Program-made: the position numbers and the translations under genes
The notes under the pieces: model-generated
What the model saw: the letters and a program-made list of their open reading frames with translations, nothing else
Database searches by the model: none
Told to the model about the DNA's origin: nothing
Assembly (NCBI GenBank): GCA_003339415.1
Contig: PDHQ01000007.1
Coordinates: 62,001-126,000 of the forward strand
Source: Ophiocordyceps camponoti-saundersi (nom. inval.)
Lineage: Eukaryota > Ascomycota > Sordariomycetes > Hypocreales > Ophiocordycipitaceae
Direction: 5' to 3'
DNA: 64,000 nt
Shown here: positions 63,333 through 64,000 of the stretch, piece after piece
Position numbering within the stretch: the stretch's first letter is position 1
How the letters are laid out: every line of letters begins with the position of its first letter

Positions 63333-63935
63333 CTATCGGCTCTCCGGGCCGGAACGCAGAGGCAAAGTCAACTCCTCTTCTTCTTCTTCCTTTCCCCCTT
63401 TCTCTTCCTCCTCTTCTTCTTCCTCTCCCTCTTCCTCCTCCGTCTCACCTACAGTCCGCTCCTCATCAGCACAAACAACAACATACCAGCGAATCTCCTC
63501 CCCAGCCTGCAGCCGATCCCGTAACAAATTCAACCAGCCTCCTTCTCCTCCTTCTCCTCCTCCTCCTTCTCCTCCTCCTCCTTCTGCTCCCTCCTCTCCC
63601 TCATCGCGACGATACCCTGCCATAGCCTCATGAACATCGACACTGAGATCAACACGAACGATATAGTCAGCCACGTACGCATATGGTCTCGTCGCATACT
63701 TCCCCTCGTTCCAATCGTACTCCTCCAGCAGTTGTATGCCCTTTCCTTCTTCCTCTTTCTCGTCCGAAACCCGCGGCACAAAGTCAAACATCTCCTCCAT
63801 CTGTTCTCGTAGCTCCTTGGCGCATCGTCTTCCCATCACCCAGTCTGGTGCCGCTTCTTCGAGGTCGTGTAATAGGACAAAGACTCGGATTTTTTGCCGT
63901 TCCCATCGGAAACCGTGGCATAGATACGTCGGCAT
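63333..63935 (-). CDS. flbE: developmental regulator FlbE-like
   Basis: One exon of 200 aa, close to the 201 aa I recall for Aspergillus FlbE. It begins MPTYLCHGFRWERQKIRVFV and contains LHDLEEAAPDWVM, FDFVPR, then IQLLEEYDW, RPYAYVADYIVRVDLSVDV and WLNLLRDRLQAGEEIRWYVV, a block that I recognise as FlbE. In Aspergillus FlbE acts with FlbB at the hyphal tip and is needed for conidiation. A Gly/Glu repeat (GEEGAEGGGGEGGGG) and a long acidic C-terminal run (EEEEGEEEEEEEE) are low-complexity expansions. The frame is open upstream but has no ATG, so the start at 63935 is the first usable one. No introns are required. Confidence 0.85.
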   Translation of the reverse strand: MPTYLCHGFRWERQKIRVFVLLHDLEEAAPDWVMGRRCAKELREQMEEMFDFVPRVSDEKEEEGKGIQLLEEYDWNEGKYATRPYAYVADYIVRVDLSVDVHEAMAGYRRDEGEEGAEGGGGEGGGGEGGEGGWLNLLRDRLQAGEEIRWYVVVCADEERTVGETEEEEGEEEEEEEEKGGKEEEEEELTLPLRSGPESR

Positions 63936-64000
63936 CTCTTTCTTCTTTTCTTGGGTGTTCTTTGGGAAGGGGCCTCTCAATCGATGGTGAGGAACGGAGG

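Overview
The window comes from a filamentous ascomycete. Genes are dense and lie on both strands. They are split by short introns, mostly 50-180 nt, that carry CTRAC-type branch points. The conserved gene set (SET3, NPC2, VMA7, NUR1, LEU1, RKM5, FRQ1, CDC45, CSN6, VPS17, BCP1, ARO7, MDV1, FlbE) is fungal, and the sequences look most like Sordariomycetes, probably Hypocreales. I cannot name the species. I rebuilt exon structures by hand from reading frame, splice sites and remembered family sequences. No transcript data were available.

Layout. 1-3.3 kb: gene-poor, with a decayed F-box-like gene remnant on the minus strand. 3.3-11 kb: a transglutaminase-fold protein, ALG7 and the PHD-SET protein Set3. 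11-14.5 kb: gene-free, with a 10-N assembly gap between near-identical contig ends. 14.5-38 kb: a conserved housekeeping block of NPC2, V-ATPase subunit F (four small exons), nuclear rim protein NUR1, an unknown coiled-coil/membrane protein, isopropylmalate isomerase, Rkm5 methyltransferase, frequenin, CDC45 with an MCB cluster upstream, a DHA2 drug transporter, COP9 subunit 6 and retromer Vps17. 39-43.3 kb: an accessory-looking pair, a zinc-finger/APH-like kinase and a DUF7924-type putative nuclease-fold protein, facing away from each other. 43.7-49 kb: BCP1, chorismate mutase and the mitochondrial fission adaptor MDV1.

49.7-58.5 kb is the most interesting part. A secreted tyrosinase and an NRPS-like adenylation-thiolation-reductase enzyme diverge from one 1.6 kb promoter that holds five 19-20 bp direct repeats next to a TATA box. 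An NmrA-type dehydrogenase follows. I read this as a candidate small biosynthetic locus that reduces an aromatic amino or keto acid and oxidises the phenol. The adenylation domain carries a Pro/Thr-rich repeat insertion, and the reductase has Gln where the Tyr-x3-Lys lysine is expected. 59.7-64 kb: an unknown basic protein, a Dal5-type transporter and the conidiation regulator FlbE.

Several genes use non-standard splice sites: likely GC-AG introns in CSN6, BCP1 and the NmrA gene, and weak GT donors in many others. These explain why simple open-frame calling breaks the genes up.
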